The notes beneath the pieces are model-generated. The model was not told the origin of the DNA and did no database searches. It was given only the letters and a program-made list of their open reading frames with translations. Below are positions 1 through 8,620 of a DNA stretch of 64,000 nucleotides, one piece after another. The translations under genes were made by a program, and so were the position numbers. The first letter of the stretch is position 1. Each line of letters begins with the position of its first letter. The stretch is from Pseudomonadota bacterium. Its GTDB lineage: Bacteria > Desulfobacterota > Binatia > Binatales > Binataceae. The stretch is from the NCBI GenBank assembly GCA_021324855.1, contig JAJPIG010000031.1:62001-126000 (forward strand), given 5' to 3'.

Positions 1-39
1 GACCCTAACGAGATAAATTCTTCCTCCGGTAATCTTCAT
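1..39 (-). CDS. Possible enolase-superfamily protein, N-terminal fragment
   Basis: Only the first 13 codons lie in the window. Reading leftward from an ATG at 39 gives MKITGGRIYLVRV, which resembles the usual opening of mandelate racemase / muconate-lactonizing enzymes (MKIT-x-x-R-x-Y/F-L-V-R). It lies 56 bases downstream of the ATP-grasp stop on the same strand, so it would be the fourth gene of the comA-like operon. No strong ribosome-binding site is visible. The call rests on a very short stretch and could be chance. Confidence 0.35.
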   Translation of the reverse strand, partial: MKITGGRIYLVRV

Positions 40-95
40 CTTGGCAGATTCTCGCTCGCTCGCGCGCTACGCAATGAATCCGGCAGCGAATCGCC

Positions 96-1394
96 TCATC
101 GCCCGTGTCCAATGGAGATGTCCGAAATCGGAGGTGCGGGCGACAGCTTGGTGCCTATGTGGGTCTTCAGCTTCGACGCGCCCGTCCGATCGCGCCATCC
201 GCGGCGGAGATCCATGATGCATGCCGCGACTAAAGGAAGCGGGTCATCGGCGGCAAGAAAAGTCAGTTCCCGAACGCCCCGCAATGAGTTCATCCATTGA
301 GCAAGGGTGAGATTGCCGTCGCGCCAGTAACGGATGGACGACAGAATATCGACATCTTCAACCACCCACTTACGGCCCTCGGGAGCAGCACTTGGGGTGA
401 CCGCTTGTCCGGTAAGGTCCTGGTATTCCGCGCGAACAACGTCGATGCCATTTTCACCAACGAACACCCGGAACATCGCACCGACACGCGGATTGATGTC
501 ATTGACCTTGTATTTCCCGTCGCGAGTGTCGTACCGGTACCCAAGATCGAGCGGACCTACATATCCGATGTTTTCCATGAACTTTATGGTCATGTTTCTG
601 ACATGTTCGTTGTTAACGCAGACGGCCAGCGAAGCCTGACCGAAATAGGCGGGAAAGTTGCGCAGCTTCCTTCCTGTGAAAGCCACCAGGCATTTGCTGT
701 TCGCGTCAAAGTAGCCATTGAAGGTCCAGGTCATTTCGTCGCCGCCCGGTATATATTCCTGGAGCATCACGTTAGGATGGGCGGGATCCTCGACTGAATC
801 GTAGCGCGCGAGGAGTTCCTCCCGGGAATTGACGACCGTCATGCGCCACGGCTTCAATCCCGGGACAAGGTTGTAAATCGGCTTCACCAGGATGGGAAAG
901 CGGGCGTGACCGAGATAGTCAAGCACATCGCCGCGAGACTGAGGAAATGAAGTCTCGGGAGTGGGCACGTTCCACTTCCTCGCTAGATAATACATCTCGC
1001 GCTTACTGCATAGCGATCTGATTAAAGCTGGCGCCTGACGGGGAAATAAGTATTCGTCTGCAAGTCGATCCGCGTGTTCGGCAACGAACATCGCGCCGAT
1101 ATCACTGGTTGGAATCAGCAGCGCGCGGCGCCCGATTTTATGCGCGAGGTCCTTGAGGCGAGTCAGCGTGCTTTCCGTCGGCTCATGATGCAAATCCCAG
1201 ACGGCCTTGCCGCGGCAGTAACGCGAGAAAAAAAACGGAGAAAATCGGTCGGCGTCAACGCCGTAGACTGATACGCCCAGGCGTCCGAGGCTTCGCGCAA
1301 TTCCGATGCCGACGTGATGATGCGTTACCAGGACTACGACCGGCGTTGTTGTATCGCTAAGCACTGTAAGCCCGCCTTCGATTGTCGAGTCCAT
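96..1394 (-). CDS. ATP-grasp carboxylate-amine ligase-like protein
   Basis: A 432-residue ATP-grasp protein. Enzymes of this fold activate a carboxylate as an acyl phosphate and join it to an amine or similar nucleophile. After an N-terminal Rossmann-like segment (VLVTHHHVGIGIARSLGR, about residues 21-38) comes the ATP-grasp core: a lysine strand FPILVKPIYN near 170, a glutamate-rich strand LQEYIPGGDE near 215, and the metal-binding VNDINPRVGA near 300. Its start overlaps the 3' end of the comB-like gene by 38 bases, which implies translational coupling. With ComA- and ComB-like enzymes upstream, sulfolactate is an attractive carboxylate substrate, but that is inference. ATP-grasp ligases of this kind also occur in cell-envelope polysaccharide clusters, so a surface role is an alternative. 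Confidence 0.75.
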   Translation of the reverse strand: MDSTIEGGLTVLSDTTTPVVVLVTHHHVGIGIARSLGRLGVSVYGVDADRFSPFFFSRYCRGKAVWDLHHEPTESTLTRLKDLAHKIGRRALLIPTSDIGAMFVAEHADRLADEYLFPRQAPALIRSLCSKREMYYLARKWNVPTPETSFPQSRGDVLDYLGHARFPILVKPIYNLVPGLKPWRMTVVNSREELLARYDSVEDPAHPNVMLQEYIPGGDEMTWTFNGYFDANSKCLVAFTGRKLRNFPAYFGQASLAVCVNNEHVRNMTIKFMENIGYVGPLDLGYRYDTRDGKYKVNDINPRVGAMFRVFVGENGIDVVRAEYQDLTGQAVTPSAAPEGRKWVVEDVDILSSIRYWRDGNLTLAQWMNSLRGVRELTFLAADDPLPLVAACIMDLRRGWRDRTGASKLKTHIGTKLSPAPPISDISIGHGR

Positions 1395-2112
1395 CGGCGG
1401 ACGCTTCCGGCGCGATTAGCACCTCGCCGTGCTCGAGCACGAAAGCCTGATCAACGTCGGCCACGTGCTGCAGAATAAAATCGAGATCGGCGAGTTGATC
1501 ACTCTCCCTGAGAAAGCGGGCGCTCTTGCCGGTAATCCAGGCGTCTGCCGGTTTGCTCGCCCAGCGCCTGATCGTTTCAACGGTGCTGCGATCGGCGGCT
1601 TGGTAACCGAAGTCGAGGAGACAGGCCGCGATCCACGCACAGCACATCTGATCCTCCTCTCGGAATTCGTCGTGAGTGCCCGCGCCGATCAACGCCACGG
1701 CGGAGGAGCGTTTCGCGAGGTAGTTGGCCGTTGCGATGTAGTTGCGCAGACAGGCCACGAGCGCCACTTCACATTCTGCCGCCGCATGGCAGAGGCGAGT
1801 GCCTGAGGAGGACAGCAGAATCAACGGGCGACCAACATCGGTACGTGATGCTAATTGGGACGGACTGTTGTTAAGATGAAATCCAATCGGCAGAATGCCC
1901 GCCTGCTCGCCGGCGAGGATGGCGAAGGGCATTTGCTCGGCGAGTTTGAAGGCCGCGCTAATCGTGGGCACCGGAAAGCATCGCCGCCCGCCGGCTGCTG
2001 CCGTAACCGCCGTCGTCGTCGCCCGCACCACATCAATGGCGACAACTGTATAACCGGTACGATATGCAGCGAGGTCGCCTCGAAAGCAATCGATAGTGAC
2101 TGCGTTCAACAT
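1357..2112 (-). CDS. comB: 2-phosphosulfolactate phosphatase (ComB family)
   Basis: A 251-residue protein with ComB-type features: an N-terminal strand followed by VVAIDVVRATTTAVTAAA (about residues 23-40), a central LLSSSGTRLCHAA segment (about 98-110) and ALIGAGTHDEFREEDQMCC (about 138-156). ComB removes phosphate from (2R)-2-phospho-3-sulfolactate to give sulfolactate, a step known from coenzyme M synthesis in methanogens and from sulfolactate producers. The gene begins 9 bases after the comA-like stop and its end overlaps the ATP-grasp gene, so the three are almost certainly one transcript. No ComC (sulfolactate dehydrogenase) or other coenzyme M gene is visible here. The family assignment is firm; the exact substrate is inferred from the neighbouring ComA-like gene. 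Confidence 0.82.
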   Translation of the reverse strand: MLNAVTIDCFRGDLAAYRTGYTVVAIDVVRATTTAVTAAAGGRRCFPVPTISAAFKLAEQMPFAILAGEQAGILPIGFHLNNSPSQLASRTDVGRPLILLSSSGTRLCHAAAECEVALVACLRNYIATANYLAKRSSAVALIGAGTHDEFREEDQMCCAWIAACLLDFGYQAADRSTVETIRRWASKPADAWITGKSARFLRESDQLADLDFILQHVADVDQAFVLEHGEVLIAPEASADGLDNRRRAYSA

Positions 2113-2121
2113 GCGAAGCGA

Positions 2122-2922
2122 TCAGGCCGGACGCCGGGGTCTTAGTGCATCCTTTACGAATGCATCGGAATGCAGGCCTCGTCGATAAATTTCAACTCTG
2201 AGCAACTCCTCCAACCTGACATTCGATAGACGCACTGCAGAGCCGAAATGATCGAGCAGCGCAAACTGGCTTGCTTTGTGCGGTGCTTCGAAGGTAACCG
2301 TTTCGAAACCGAAAGTTTTCGCGAAACGATCAGCAAACCCGCGGTTGAGAGCACCACGATTATCGAACAGTCCGACTCCGCACGCCGATTCCCGTGCTTC
2401 GATTACAAGTTCCACCGCGCCCGCGTCCAGCCATTGAAAACCCTGCTCGATCAACTCCGTAACGGTATCGTCACCGAAAGAGCCTGAGTGTTTCTTGCCG
2501 AGCTCGAATTGAACTTCGAGACCCCGCTCGCGTGCCATCGAAACGACCGCCGATGGCGCCAACGGCATTTCGGTGAATCCGGTTCCGCACTCGATACGAG
2601 TCAAGCCGAAATCCGCGCAGAGGTCGAGATACGAAGGTAGTTGTCCTTGTGCGACGGCGATCTCAAACGGACCGCCGCCGCTTACCGTCGGGACATGATA
2701 TTCCCGCGCGCAGGCGATCTTGCGGCGAATGATGTTTTCGTTTGCGATCATCCAGCACGCCATCGAAATCTTGAGCGTCGACATCAAGTGGCCGCTTTGC
2801 TGAAGATGGCCTTCCAATGTCAGCGGGTCGTAGCCTGGATCGAAAGGGCTGGTGGAGGGCGGCAGTTCAGAAACTCCAATTAAAGCAAGAAAATCACTGC
2901 TGTGATGATGCCCCGTGTACAT
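2122..2922 (-). CDS. comA: Phosphosulfolactate synthase-like protein (ComA family)
   Basis: A 266-residue TIM-barrel protein of the ComA family, which adds sulfite to phosphoenolpyruvate to form phosphosulfolactate. Matches by eye to archaeal ComA include GGGPFEIA (family GGTLFEYA), FELGKK (family TEVGKK), LDAGAVELVIEARES and GVGLFD (family LDAGADYVIIEGRES and GKGLFD), and FEAPHK near residue 210. The C-terminal EIYRRGLHSDAF mirrors the family ETLRRGLRGDTF. The N-terminal VLDKG segment is less well kept (SPFDPG). A plausible Shine-Dalgarno (AAGGAAGGA) sits about 9 bases before the ATG. It is the first gene of a leftward operon and divergent from a FemAB-like gene. Sulfite addition is predicted from the family; altered specificity is possible given the N-terminal changes. 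Confidence 0.8.
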   Translation of the reverse strand: MYTGHHHSSDFLALIGVSELPPSTSPFDPGYDPLTLEGHLQQSGHLMSTLKISMACWMIANENIIRRKIACAREYHVPTVSGGGPFEIAVAQGQLPSYLDLCADFGLTRIECGTGFTEMPLAPSAVVSMARERGLEVQFELGKKHSGSFGDDTVTELIEQGFQWLDAGAVELVIEARESACGVGLFDNRGALNRGFADRFAKTFGFETVTFEAPHKASQFALLDHFGSAVRLSNVRLEELLRVEIYRRGLHSDAFVKDALRPRRPA

Positions 2923-3478
2923 TGACCCGATTCCTTCCTTGGCTGCAAAAACCAGCGGCGCACATTGTCAGCAGCAGAGGTTCGTCATTAAGCCAAGTTT
3001 AGAAAAGTGGATTCTCGAACGCGCTGACCTGCAAAAACTTGAAATCACCCCCGAAACCAAGTCTTTAGTAAATCGCGACATTTCTGGTACATAATTGCAC
3101 CTGTGAGTTAAGACGATGCTAGGCGTTGCAACCGCATTACAACAGCAAGCGTCATGCCAGCTAAAGCGTCACCGAAACCAAAAAAAGTAAGCAAAAGCAC
3201 GATACGGAAAGAGTTTCGACGAGCTATCCGATCTGTAAATTGTTCAACCGTCTTATCGTCTCATTGTAAATTCTTCGCCAATCGGCGTGCTTGAACTTCT
3301 TTTGGTCAGCTTTTGACGCTAGGCCGATCAAGGGCTGATTCCGAATGCATGGAAATTCGTCCCGGCCCGCATCAATTTTGCATCGGGCCGATAGTAGCGA
3401 CTCGATGACCACTACGTGTTTTTGCGAAGGGTGTGGCGCGCTGCGAAGGTGACGGGGCCGCTTGTAGAAAAAATCACG
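2923..3478. other. Intergenic region between divergent comA-like and FemAB-like genes
   Basis: About 550 bases with lower GC than the flanks. It should hold the promoters of both divergent genes. A -10-like CATAAT lies at 3090-3095 on the + strand without a convincing -35. I see no strong hairpin, terminator or RNA gene. Confidence 0.4.
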
Positions 3479-4513
3479 ATGAACTTGGGAAGCGCTACAG
3501 AATTTCGTCTGCAACCGTTCGCTGAAAGTAGAGCGCGATGGGGAAAGCTGATCGAAGATTTTCCCGGCGCGACGCTTTATCATCGTGATTCGTGGCTTGC
3601 GCTCCTGGCCACCGCTTATCGGTTACCGCTGTGGATGGCTACATTAACTGAGCGCGGTACAGTGATCGCCGCGTCTGTATTCTCCCGCTCGCCCCTTTCA
3701 AGACGCCTTGTCGCGCTTTCGTTTTCCGATTCCTGCCCGCCGTTGAGCTGCGATTCCGAGGCGGCCGATCGGCTGCTCAGCGCGATGGTCGCGCGCGGAC
3801 CGTCGAACGCTAAGTACGAGATCCGGGGAATCCGAGGGGTCGAAAGCTGGGCGACGGTCGATCGTTTTGTGAATTGGCAGTTGGATCTTGCGCGGCCGGT
3901 GATGCAACTCGAAAAAGGGCTGGCGCCGAATTTTCGACGCAACTTAAAACGCGCGGCGCATGAATCGATTACAGTCGAGCGCGGAAGCAGCGTCGAATTG
4001 ATGAAGCGCTTCTACGCAATTCAACTCGACAGCCGAAGACGCCTGGGACTGCCGCCGCAGCCATGGCGGTTTTTCCAGCTTGTGCAAGAATTCTTCGCAA
4101 CCAACGAAAATTTGGAAGTATGGGTTGCGCAGGAGAATGGCAAAGACAAGGCCAGCGCGGTTTTCATCCGCGACGGAGACGTGATCCACTACAAATGGGG
4201 CGCACGCACGGTTAACGACGCTTCCCACGCGAATCATCTGCTTTTCTGGAGCGCCATACAACATTTCGTTTCGTCGGCAAAAGTATTGAACCTCGGCCGT
4301 GCGGACGTTCGCAACCTCGGCCTGATGCGTTTCAAAAAGGAGCTCGGTGGTAGTCCGGCGGCGCTTCCGTTTGCCTTCTACCCGCGCGCCCCCAAACAGG
4401 TCAGTGCGGAAGTGTTGACCGGTGCGCGAAAAACTATATCCGCGATCTGGACTCAGCTTCCGATTAGCGTCACTCGGGTTCTCGGCGGCGCTATTTACCG
4501 TTACCTCGGATAG
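3479..4513 (+). CDS. FemAB-like / BioF2-type GNAT acyltransferase
   Basis: A double-GNAT protein of the FemAB-like (CelD/BcsL-type) family, 344 residues from the ATG chosen here; an in-frame start exists at 3416. Typical segments are FPGATLYHRDSWLALLATAY near the N-terminus, PNFRRNLKRA near residue 143, and the second GNAT half with NENLEVWVAQ, HYKWGA and the closing LNLGRADVRNLGLMRFKKELGG. FemX-type members transfer aminoacyl groups to peptidoglycan precursors. The wider family acts in exopolysaccharide, exosortase and lipid clusters, so the acyl donor here is unknown. It is divergent from the comA-like operon, and a functional link is possible but unproven. A seven-base-pair hairpin lies about 107 bases downstream. 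The start is uncertain because no strong ribosome-binding site precedes either candidate. Confidence 0.65.
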   Translation: MNLGSATEFRLQPFAESRARWGKLIEDFPGATLYHRDSWLALLATAYRLPLWMATLTERGTVIAASVFSRSPLSRRLVALSFSDSCPPLSCDSEAADRLLSAMVARGPSNAKYEIRGIRGVESWATVDRFVNWQLDLARPVMQLEKGLAPNFRRNLKRAAHESITVERGSSVELMKRFYAIQLDSRRRLGLPPQPWRFFQLVQEFFATNENLEVWVAQENGKDKASAVFIRDGDVIHYKWGARTVNDASHANHLLFWSAIQHFVSSAKVLNLGRADVRNLGLMRFKKELGGSPAALPFAFYPRAPKQVSAEVLTGARKTISAIWTQLPISVTRVLGGAIYRYLG

Positions 4514-4620
4514 TCGATGACGAGCGAAGGCATTTCAGTGTCTTTGCGCGAACAGCACTTCCTGGCAAACTACCAAACTCTGAGGGTTAATACTTAGATT
4601 TTACACGCTGTCGGGTAATA

Positions 4621-4642
4621 GCCACACTGCGTGGGGTGTGGC
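4621..4642 (+). terminator. Hairpin downstream of the FemAB-like gene
   Basis: A perfect 7-base-pair inverted repeat, GCCACAC at 4621-4627 and GTGTGGC at 4636-4642, with an 8-base loop. No T-run follows, so it may be a weak or Rho-assisted terminator, or an operator. Confidence 0.3.
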
Positions 4643-4779
4643 AACAATTGGCTAATGCCCAAAATTACTTTTTACATTGCCGCTCTGGTAAGTGATGTTT
4701 ACAGTCACGAATTCAATCCTCGCCAACGGTTCTAAAAGCCGCGCAAAGTCACCGCTCAATTTCAAAAGAGCATCAACAA

Positions 4780-5064
4780 ATGGTGCAGCACCGAAAATCC
4801 AGTTCAACGCCACGAAAGTGGTCTCAAAATGTGAAGACTGCTTCAACCTTTCCGCCGCCCGGCACTTTTACCAAGCCCGGAGAGGAAGTTGCGAGAATAA
4901 TGGCGAGCAAAGAAGTGTCCCCACGCGGTTTGCGGTCGGCGATCAATATGGTGCAGTTTTTCATCAACCGAGCCGGGCGCAACTTGAAGCGTGGCCGCAG
5001 AAGAGAACTTGAAAAGGCAAAGAGAATTCTGCGGGCGAGGTTGCGCGCGCAGTCCGGAGATTAA
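4780..5064 (+). CDS. DUF3175 domain protein
   Basis: A 94-residue basic protein that I recognise as DUF3175. The signature pieces are RKWSQNV (residues 12-18), a central GTFTKPGEEVARIMASKE, and RSAINMVQFFINRAGRNL (about 52-69), followed by a charged helix RRRELEKAKRILRARL. The function of the family is unknown; its size and charge suggest a nucleic-acid-associated role, but that is a guess. It stands alone, with the FemAB-like gene 266 bases upstream and about 640 empty bases downstream. No cysteine, signal peptide or membrane segment is present. Confidence 0.65.
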   Translation: MVQHRKSSSTPRKWSQNVKTASTFPPPGTFTKPGEEVARIMASKEVSPRGLRSAINMVQFFINRAGRNLKRGRRRELEKAKRILRARLRAQSGD

Positions 5065-5700
5065 TGCTTGACGCCTGCGCGGTAACCGCTTGTGACCAGT
5101 GTGTGTTTATAGCTCGTCATCGAATGTCAACTCGCGCAAAGGAGCACGTCAATTGTACGGGCACATGGCGGTTTTTCCCAGGATGACCTGCGAAATCGAG
5201 TTGACTCACGCATCCGAATACCAATCAGGAAACGAGTTGACGCCGCTGAAGCGGATGTCGCGGAGCGGAGGATCTTGCAGTTATGCATTTAAACTTACAA
5301 TGGCGCGGACGGTCCGGCGTGGTTGTCTGTGGTCAGGGAAATCGAAACTAATCGATCTTGTGGCGGAATACCTTCATGAGAGGCGAAGTCAGTTATTTGA
5401 AGTAACTTGTTTGTCAATTAGCGCGGTACCAGATACCATTTCTACGAGTAGCCCAGGCCGTCTCGATGGCCTCGGTTTTGCTTTGCGAGTAAGGCTATTG
5501 ACGGTCTGGTGTCGCACCATACTCAGATAGGATCATCACTATCGCAGCGTGCTTACAGCAATCAGAGAGAATCGGGCGAGCGGTTAAACTATCAGACGCG
5601 CGCCGGTTTTTCAGATCAGCCCAACTTTAGATGTGCGGTTGCGACGGCTTTTGAATTTCGTGATTATTTGTCCCTATTTAAGAGGCTGTTGTGCGGTGTG
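5065..5700. other. Intergenic region with no supported gene
   Basis: About 640 bases between the DUF3175 gene and the receiver gene. A 143-codon open frame at 5099-5530 has a serine/arginine-rich translation without recognisable domains and no ribosome-binding site. I see no terminator or RNA gene. The promoter of the receiver gene is presumably near 5600-5700. Confidence 0.4.
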
Positions 5701-6063
5701 ATGAAAGGCGGACCTTATACGGTTCTGGTGGTCGAAGACGAAAGGGAAGCGCGGTTGTGTCTTACTGAAATTTTGGAATTCGAAGGCTTTCGCGCAGTCG
5801 GATGTTCCAACGGGGTCGAGGCGCTGAATTATTTGGCGACGTCGGCAGCGCCGAGCGTGATAGTCATGGATATGCGCATGCCGATTATGAACGGCCAGGA
5901 GTTACGCACGGAACTGTTGAAGGACCGAAGGTTGAAGAAGATTCCGGTTATAGTCGTAACAGCTTTGGAGCCATTGGCTGCTGCTGGACTCGGCGCCCTT
6001 AGAGTGTTTAGAAAGCCTGTCGATGTCAGCGCGCTGGTGAGTGTGATCCGGCAAAATTGTTGA
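5701..6063 (+). CDS. Single-domain response regulator (CheY-like receiver)
   Basis: A stand-alone receiver of 120 residues. The acidic pair E12-D13, phosphoacceptor D57 in VIVMDMRMP, switch threonine T87 in VIVVTAL and conserved K105 in VFRKPVD are all present, so it should accept phosphate from a histidine kinase. There is no output domain, so it probably signals through protein contact or as a phosphorelay intermediate. The frame is open further upstream to 5509, but that extension has no receiver homology, and the ATG at 5701 gives a normal-length receiver. No kinase is adjacent, so this is an orphan regulator. Confidence 0.85.
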   Translation: MKGGPYTVLVVEDEREARLCLTEILEFEGFRAVGCSNGVEALNYLATSAAPSVIVMDMRMPIMNGQELRTELLKDRRLKKIPVIVVTALEPLAAAGLGALRVFRKPVDVSALVSVIRQNC

Positions 6064-6172
6064 CTGCCTCGTGAACAGCCGCTCGGACGGCAAAAGGACG
6101 CCTCCAAGCCATGTCGAGGATGGCAGAGAGAGCGCGCGCATCGGGGTTGAATGGCGGTTCGTTGGCAGGGTC

Positions 6173-7588
6173 TCACAGAAGCGGTTGGATGATGCGGCCT
6201 GCCGTTTCGTAGAGGCGCTCGCACAAACCGCGATGCGCCCATTGCCCGAGGGTGATTTGGCTAGCGTCTTCAAGGTCGTTCGCGAACATCATGTTCATAT
6301 CGTCGGCGAATTTATGGCTCAAGATTACCGCATTCACCTCGTTATCACGTGCGATGCTCCACCAATCGAGATTCGAGGTGCCTACCGTCGACCAAACTCC
6401 ATCGATGGTTGCGGTTTTCGCGTGCAGCATCTTGCCCTGCCACTCGTAAATCCTCACTCCGGCTTTCAACAGTCTCGTGTAATGCGAGCGTTGCGCTGAC
6501 ACGACGATCGGCACGTCGCTTTGACTCGGAAGCAGCAGCCGTACATCGACGCCGCGCCGGGCTGCCCGCGCGAGCGCCCGCAGCATCTGGTGATCGGGCG
6601 CAAAATAGGCATCGGTGATGTAAACATTCGTCTGGGCATTGGCGATTGCGGAAATCAAAGTGACGTAGATCGGGTTGAATCGCTCGGGAACGCTGGCAAT
6701 CACCCGGACGATGTCATTACCTTTGGCTTTCAGCTTCGGAAAGTAGTTACGAGGTGCGAGTAATGGTCCTTTTTGATGAACCCAGTCATCAATGAAGATG
6801 TGCTGAAATTGCGCGACCGCAGGTCCCTCAATTTCGACATCGGTATCGCGCCAGTACTCGAGTGGTGTCTGCGTCGTATTGCTGCCGAATCCGCTGGCGT
6901 AATCTTCAGAGATATTGATACCGCCGGTAAAGGCGATGCTGCCATCGACTATCATCATTTTCCGATGGTTTCTGTGATTCGGGCTCCAATGTAGAGTCGT
7001 CTCAAACGGATTCAGCGGACGATATTCAAGCACAGTTATGCCATTACCCCGCATTCGATCGAAAAAGCCAGCCGGCGTGCCGATCGAGCCGAAGGCATCA
7101 TAAATGACGTTCACCTGAACGCCATGGCGCTGTCGCTCAATGAGCGCGTCAGCAAAGGTGTTCCCGACCAGGCCGTCGGAAAAAATGTAGGTTTCCAGGT
7201 TGATGCTGCTGGTTGCGCCATGAATCGCTTCCAGCATCGCGCGGTACGCCGTCGCTCCGTTCTGGAGCAAAGTGACCTTATTGTCGAGCGCGAGGGGGAC
7301 GTTGGTCAACGCCTGCTCGAAGGCAATGTGACGCTGGAGAATGTCGCTCGGTAACTCCTGACGCTGCTTCAGCCGCAAAATCACACGATTGGCTTGTCGT
7401 GCGGTAAGCGGACCGTCGGGGCCAACGAATTGCGGCGAGACAAGGTACAAAGGATTGGTGTGCAGCAGCGCCTCAGCATCGGGAATCGTGCCGCACCCGG
7501 CTAATAGTGCGGCATACGCGATTGGCAATAGGACCAGGCATGCATATACGAGGCGGCGACTGGTACAGCTCTGGAACAAGCAACCCAT
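6173..7588 (-). CDS. Phospholipase D-family lipoprotein, cardiolipin synthase-like (ClsC type)
   Basis: A 471-residue protein with two HKD (phospholipase D) motifs, HRNHRKMMIVDG in the first half and LHAKTATIDG in the second, each followed by the usual glycine/asparagine segment (GGINISEDYA; GTSNLDWWS). These pair into one active site that transfers phosphatidyl groups, as in cardiolipin synthases, or hydrolyses phospholipids. I chose the internal ATG at 7588 because it opens a lipoprotein signal peptide ending in LLAGC; the frame is open to 7762 but the extra 58 residues look non-coding. The lipobox predicts a periplasmic, membrane-anchored enzyme. It has no operon partner. Confidence 0.85.
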   Translation of the reverse strand: MGCLFQSCTSRRLVYACLVLLPIAYAALLAGCGTIPDAEALLHTNPLYLVSPQFVGPDGPLTARQANRVILRLKQRQELPSDILQRHIAFEQALTNVPLALDNKVTLLQNGATAYRAMLEAIHGATSSINLETYIFSDGLVGNTFADALIERQRHGVQVNVIYDAFGSIGTPAGFFDRMRGNGITVLEYRPLNPFETTLHWSPNHRNHRKMMIVDGSIAFTGGINISEDYASGFGSNTTQTPLEYWRDTDVEIEGPAVAQFQHIFIDDWVHQKGPLLAPRNYFPKLKAKGNDIVRVIASVPERFNPIYVTLISAIANAQTNVYITDAYFAPDHQMLRALARAARRGVDVRLLLPSQSDVPIVVSAQRSHYTRLLKAGVRIYEWQGKMLHAKTATIDGVWSTVGTSNLDWWSIARDNEVNAVILSHKFADDMNMMFANDLEDASQITLGQWAHRGLCERLYETAGRIIQPLL

Positions 7589-8167
7589 TACGTCGTTGAG
7601 CCACAGCGGCGTCCCCAAAGGGATGGAACGCAACACTGCCGCAAAATCGCGCGAGACGTAGTCAAGCCGGTCAAGCCAATCATAGCATGAAGAGGGCACA
7701 AGCGCCCCAGAATGAGTCGGTGGAAGCAAAAGACCGGGATATCTGGATGTCCCGGTCAACAAGGAAGGTTCACAAAGAGCTTCCGCAACGTACCACTCAT
7801 GACGGCATATAACGACATTTCGTACAGTTCCATCAGGTCATTCGTATGACGCAGTGACTGTCATGATTTCATTGAAGCTGTCGTGAAGATCGGCGAGTTT
7901 CAACGATTCGGACCATGCACAGGCGGTCGGAAGCGGTTCTTCGGCAATGTCGTGGTGCGAAGCAGCGAGCAGGACTGAAACGGCTAGCGCCGATCCGCTT
8001 GAGTCCGACGGGCATTCCCTCGCTCGTGGCTAGGTCAATGCTTCGCCGGCGGTCCGATTTTTCCTCTGTTTTACCATCGATGCTGCTTGCATTTCCGTCC
8101 GGGGCTCGAATAGCGTGTGCTCGAACGGATGATCGACGGAATCGTTCGGTCGTAAGTCTCCAAGCAT
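7589..8167. other. Region between the phospholipase gene and tRNA-Arg
   Basis: About 580 bases with no supported protein gene. Long open frames here on both strands (7869-8451) simply read through the tRNA and its complement. A weak promoter-like pair for the tRNA, TTGCAT at 8087-8092 and ATAGCG near 8110, may exist. Confidence 0.35.
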
Positions 8168-8241
8168 GCGCCCGTAGCTCAACTGGACAGAGCATCGGAC
8201 TTCGGATCCGAGGGTTGGGGGTTCGAATCCCTCCGGGCGCG
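8168..8241 (+). tRNA. tRNA-Arg (anticodon TCG)
   Basis: A complete 74-base cloverleaf. The acceptor stem is GCGCCCG at 8168-8174 with CGGGCGC at 8234-8240 and discriminator G at 8241. The D stem is GCTC/GAGC, the anticodon stem TCGGA/TCCGA with loop CTTCGGA (anticodon TCG at 8202-8204), the variable loop five bases, and the T arm GGGGG-TTCGAAT-CCCTC. The 3' CCA is not encoded. It reads CGA and, by wobble, other CGN codons. Confidence 0.95.
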
Positions 8242-8620
8242 ACCTTTCGGACGCGGGGAACTACTGAGCGTGCAAAGGTCGTCCTGACTCCCGCTTCGCC
8301 TAGCGGCAAATCTTCGGAAAGCAGTTCGAGGGCTGGCCTAGGCGAGCATAGCCTGATGCGCCGTGTCACGCTATCACGGAGCGCCATCGACAAACCCTTC
8401 TGTCATTGGGATCGCCTGCAAGCTCAAAATTTCCCGCGACAGGGTAGGTGACATGCCTGGCTTGCCCAGGCCCTCATCCATGGGCGCCCTTACCGGCGAA
8501 TTGATCAAAAGAAGACCCTATATAGTATCTTGGCCGTCTGTGGTCTATCCTGCTATACGCATTGCGAAACCCTGCTATGGAAGAAGGGTCTAAACAACTA
8601 CCCACGAGGTGATCACAATT
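8242..8620. other. Region between tRNA-Arg and the small basic-protein gene
   Basis: About 380 bases without a supported gene. A possible promoter for the downstream gene is TTGATC at 8501-8506, a 16-base spacer and TAGTAT at 8523-8528, predicting transcription from about 8535 and a leader of roughly 85 bases. Confidence 0.3.
8606..8614 (+). promoter_or_regulatory. Extended Shine-Dalgarno of the small basic-protein gene
   Basis: GAGGTGATC complements nine consecutive bases of the 16S anti-Shine-Dalgarno tail and stands six bases before the GTG at 8621. It decides that start over an overlapping in-frame GTG at 8609. Confidence 0.6.

Noticed and set aside
3085-3099. Sigma-54-like sequence TGGTAC..TTGCA before the FemAB-like gene
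   Set aside because: GG and GC are separated by nine bases, not the strictly required ten, so sigma-54 binding is unlikely.
3154-3270. Lysine/arginine-rich 38-codon open frame
   Set aside because: No ribosome-binding site and no recognisable homology; the basic composition follows from a local A-rich stretch.
5099-5530. 143-codon open frame in the gap before the receiver gene
   Set aside because: No Shine-Dalgarno and no domain; the serine/arginine-rich translation looks like chance in GC-rich DNA.
7869-8451. Two long opposing open frames over the tRNA-Arg region
   Set aside because: Both read through the tRNA; the translation PNPRIRSPMLCPVELRAH is the familiar antisense-tRNA artefact.
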